Assembly: GCA_017962665.1 (NCBI GenBank)
Contig: JAGCUU010000030.1
Span: 1-61,593 of the forward strand
From: Bacteroidales bacterium
GTDB taxonomy: Bacteria > Bacteroidota > Bacteroidia > Bacteroidales > P3
Reading direction: 5' to 3'
Length of the DNA: 61,593 nt
Below, piece by piece: positions 60,729 to 61,593 of this stretch. The position numbers and the translations under genes are program-made. The notes under the pieces are model-generated. The model saw nothing but the letters and a program-made list of their open reading frames with translations. It had not been told where the DNA came from and did no database searches. Within the stretch, counting starts at the first letter, position 1. Each line of letters begins with the position of its first letter.

Positions 60729-61593
60729 TTATCGGATTACGGCCACTTTGCGGGCGGGGTGGTTGCCGACTTTTACCATATAAATGCCGGTGGGCAGTGC
60801 CTCATTGTGGATGGTGCGGCCCATCATGTCGAAGATATGCACCTCCTCGCCGTCGGCACCATCGACTAAGATGCGGCCGCCGAGGGAATAGACCTTGATG
60901 CCGTCAGACTCAACGTCCTCAATGCCTACGGCACGGATGATGCAGTCGTCCTCGGGGAAGCCTTGCACGGACTGATGATAGACCAACTCGCCGTCCTTAT
61001 GGCAGCAGACGAGAGGCCCTCCGAGGCTAAAACCCGTTTGGAGACAATCAATGTGGGTACAACCAATACCCTCTACAAACTTGACGAGTTCACCAGTGTA
61101 GCCTTGAAGGTTAAACACTATCGTACGCCTTGAATCAACCGTAAGGGTGTCCTGTACGGTGTACAGGATAGAATCGTATCCGTATGCGTCGCGCATATAG
61201 AATGTGTCGCCGATGCAGAGCGTCATGTCGGCGATGAGGAAGTCCTCCTCTTCGTCCAAATAACGTCCCCACAAACGTCCCGTGGAGCGCTCTTCGCGCA
61301 GCAGGAAGTCATATTCCGGCACCCTGGCTTCCTCATATCCGCCACGCCAATATATGTGCGAGTACTCCGCCTTCTTGTAGTGCTGCTGATCCACGACCGT
61401 GTCCCCAGCTATGCGAAACATATAGTTCTCCCACGGGCAGTCGTAGTAGGTCCCCACGGCATTCCATACTGTTATTTCTTGCGCAAAATAGGATTGAAAG
61501 GTTCCGTCGCAGTCAGAAATTATCTCGGCGAAATCCTGCCAGCCGTAAGCATTACCATAGGCTTGCTCAGTGCCGCAGGGAACGACGAGGACA
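60729..61593 (-). CDS. T9SS type A sorting-domain protein, 5' truncated
   Basis: The frame is open to the right edge, so the true start lies outside; an internal GTG at 61455-61457 is not a start. The 287 visible residues include a beta-rich part (YDCPWENYMFRIAGDT, RTIVFNLQGYTGELVKF, LVCCHKDGELVYHQSV) and a C-terminal sorting domain of about 65 residues: GIKVYSLGGRILVDGADGEE, FDMMGRTIHNEALPTGIYMVKV and the end ARKVAVIR, nearly the same as that of the LRR protein (33104-36334). It is thus secreted by the T9SS. Function of the visible domain is unknown. Confidence 0.85.
   Translation of the reverse strand, partial: VLVVPCGTEQAYGNAYGWQDFAEIISDCDGTFQSYFAQEITVWNAVGTYYDCPWENYMFRIAGDTVVDQQHYKKAEYSHIYWRGGYEEARVPEYDFLLREERSTGRLWGRYLDEEEDFLIADMTLCIGDTFYMRDAYGYDSILYTVQDTLTVDSRRTIVFNLQGYTGELVKFVEGIGCTHIDCLQTGFSLGGPLVCCHKDGELVYHQSVQGFPEDDCIIRAVGIEDVESDGIKVYSLGGRILVDGADGEEVHIFDMMGRTIHNEALPTGIYMVKVGNHPARKVAVIR

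Overview
This 61.6 kb window is chromosomal DNA of an anaerobic member of the Bacteroidota, most likely an uncultured Bacteroidales. The evidence is the recurrent TTTG-N19/20-TAnnTTTG promoter signature, the DUF4295 gene next to rpmG, three proteins with type IX secretion (T9SS) C-terminal sorting domains, a PorE-like envelope protein and a GlsA/GlsB-like acyltransferase pair. No rRNA, tRNA, CRISPR array, prophage or insertion sequence was recognised. The organism looks fermentative and H2-metabolising: two acetate kinases, an adenosylcobalamin-dependent ribonucleotide reductase, a multi-subunit [FeFe] hydrogenase operon and menaquinone genes.

Layout. 1-10.4 kb: end of a Rossmann-like protein, a small lipoprotein, ackA copy 1, nrdJ, a T9SS cargo protein, a class III sirtuin, a PorE-like protein and ackA copy 2. 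10.6-16.3 kb: a tight run of an EF-hand membrane protein, a GltS-type symporter, an Omp85-type barrel and an SPFH protein. 16.4-22.2 kb: aspS, menA, ubiE, a nitroreductase, hisS and a small repeat protein. 22.4-31.6 kb: a secreted protein, thrS-infC-rpmI-rplT, rplS, a degenerate PurL-like protein, a LysE-type exporter, rimO, ftsY, DUF4295 and rpmG. 32.1-37.3 kb: hsp20, a giant BspA-like leucine-rich-repeat T9SS protein and a toxin-antitoxin pair. 37.9-42.8 kb: glsA-like, glsB-like, engB, dacB, DUF177 and rpmF. 42.9-45.1 kb: a four-gene graspetide-like RiPP operon. 45.4-48.0 kb: a secreted protein, an EamA transporter and a small unknown protein. 48.2-53.0 kb: the [FeFe] hydrogenase operon. 53.2-61.6 kb: a FISUMP-like membrane protein, an L,D-transpeptidase, tcdA, a YitT-family protein, a secreted protein, a C69 peptidase and a truncated T9SS protein.

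Four observations stand out. (1) A compact operon (TerB-like protein, 78-residue peptide, MvdD-like ATP-grasp ligase, GNAT acetyltransferase) resembles microviridin biosynthesis but has an unfamiliar precursor and an intergenic terminator-like hairpin between precursor and maturase. (2) Three promoter-proximal leaders of about 200-245 nt, before a lipoprotein gene, the LRR protein gene and a small secreted-protein gene, share a structured architecture with compensatory pairing and look like one RNA family. (3) The hydrogenase catalytic subunit has Phe in place of the L2-motif cysteine that normally ligates the H-cluster. (4) Families of degenerate short tandem repeats occupy gene spacers and have also entered the coding sequences of menA, ubiE and hisS.
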